This document shows positions 63,749 to 64,000 of a DNA stretch of 64,000 bases, in pieces. The first letter of the stretch is position 1. Each line of letters opens with the position of its first letter. Origin of the DNA: Brevundimonas bacteroides DSM 4726 (lineage in GTDB: Bacteria; Pseudomonadota; Alphaproteobacteria; Caulobacterales; Caulobacteraceae); the NCBI RefSeq assembly GCF_000701445.1, contig NZ_JNIX01000004.1, positions 24,090-88,089 on the forward strand, given 5' to 3'. Both the position numbers and the translations under genes were made by a program. The notes under the pieces were generated by a model. It did not search any database. It saw only the letters and a list, made by a program, of their open reading frames with translations, and had not been told where the DNA came from.

Positions 63749-64000
63749 GTCGAGGAGTTTGAGACTGGCTCCTCTTTCGGTGGGCGCCAGAGCCCGGTTC
63801 GGTGGAAGCGCACAACTCAGGCTTCGAGCCCAGCCGAACCTCCGAAGCGGCCCCTGTGTGTTCGGTGCGGACTTTTCGGTGACCGCGTGTTTCAGGGTCC
63901 GCTCGTGGCTCTGAGCGGCCGTCGACGACGTCCGCTCTTGGGCAACGAAGCACAAAATCTCACGCCGAGGTGCAGGGTGCTCATGGGGGTGTGCCCTCCG

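Noticed and set aside
63749..64000. Short open frames after the hipA-like gene
   Set aside because: All are shadows or lack start signals; the 252 bases to the window edge show no recognisable gene or terminator.

Overview
The window is GC-rich throughout and looks like a chromosomal segment of an alphaproteobacterium of the Caulobacteraceae, most like Brevundimonas or Caulobacter. The reasons are two large TonB-dependent receptors with Caulobacter-type N-termini, tightly overlapping ATGA gene junctions, and a trb-type transfer locus of the kind common in alphaproteobacteria. The genus is an inference from protein style. No rRNA, tRNA, integrase, complete insertion sequence or CRISPR array was recognised.

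Bases 1-12,860 form an alginate utilisation locus. Two TonB-dependent receptors (one cut by the window edge) and a FadR-type GntR regulator lie on the minus strand. Divergent to them is a translationally coupled plus-strand operon: PL6 alginate lyase, PL17 oligoalginate lyase, an MFS transporter of the hexuronate type, an SDR that fits DEHU reductase, and a secreted SGNH hydrolase. Together they would import alginate fragments, cut them to monomers, carry these inward and reduce them towards KDG. KDG kinase and KDPG aldolase are not in the window. Repeated GGTTGTCCA/GTCAACCA elements lie in the divergent promoter region.

Bases 13,100-26,240 hold an SRAP protein that lacks the expected catalytic cysteine, a short TetR-like protein, and a minus-strand trb locus (trbC-D-E-J-L-F-G-I, traF peptidase, lytic transglycosylase, a 58-residue coupled ORF, an AlpA-like DNA-binding protein, a Cys-rich protein). 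trbB, the coupling protein and a relaxase are absent from the window. A perfect 20-bp palindrome lies upstream of trbC. An excalibur-domain secreted protein follows on the plus strand.

Bases 26,300-53,510 form a Wzx/Wzy-type surface polysaccharide cluster. The export and assembly side comprises a VanZ-like protein, a Wza-like export protein, an outer-membrane beta-barrel, a Wzc-like tyrosine kinase, an O-antigen ligase-like protein, a cell-wall hydrolase, a flippase, a polymerase-like protein and an initiating hexose-1-phosphate transferase. The sugar side comprises wbpA/wbpB/wbpD-like genes for a 2,3-diacetamido uronic acid, a WbpG/HisH/HisF amidotransfer set, and CapE/CapF/CapG-like enzymes for UDP-L-FucNAc, with a WbuB-like glycosyltransferase and WbuC. 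A truncated acyltransferase and an AT-rich polymerase gene mark the middle as recently rearranged or acquired.

Bases 53,700-63,750 carry a small membrane protein, a divergent XRE regulator and ECF sigma factor, an MBL-fold lipoprotein, a large SGNH lipoprotein, a membrane-anchored protein that looks like a STAND NTPase with ruined nucleotide-binding motifs, and a HipB/HipA-type pair with an operator-like inverted repeat upstream.
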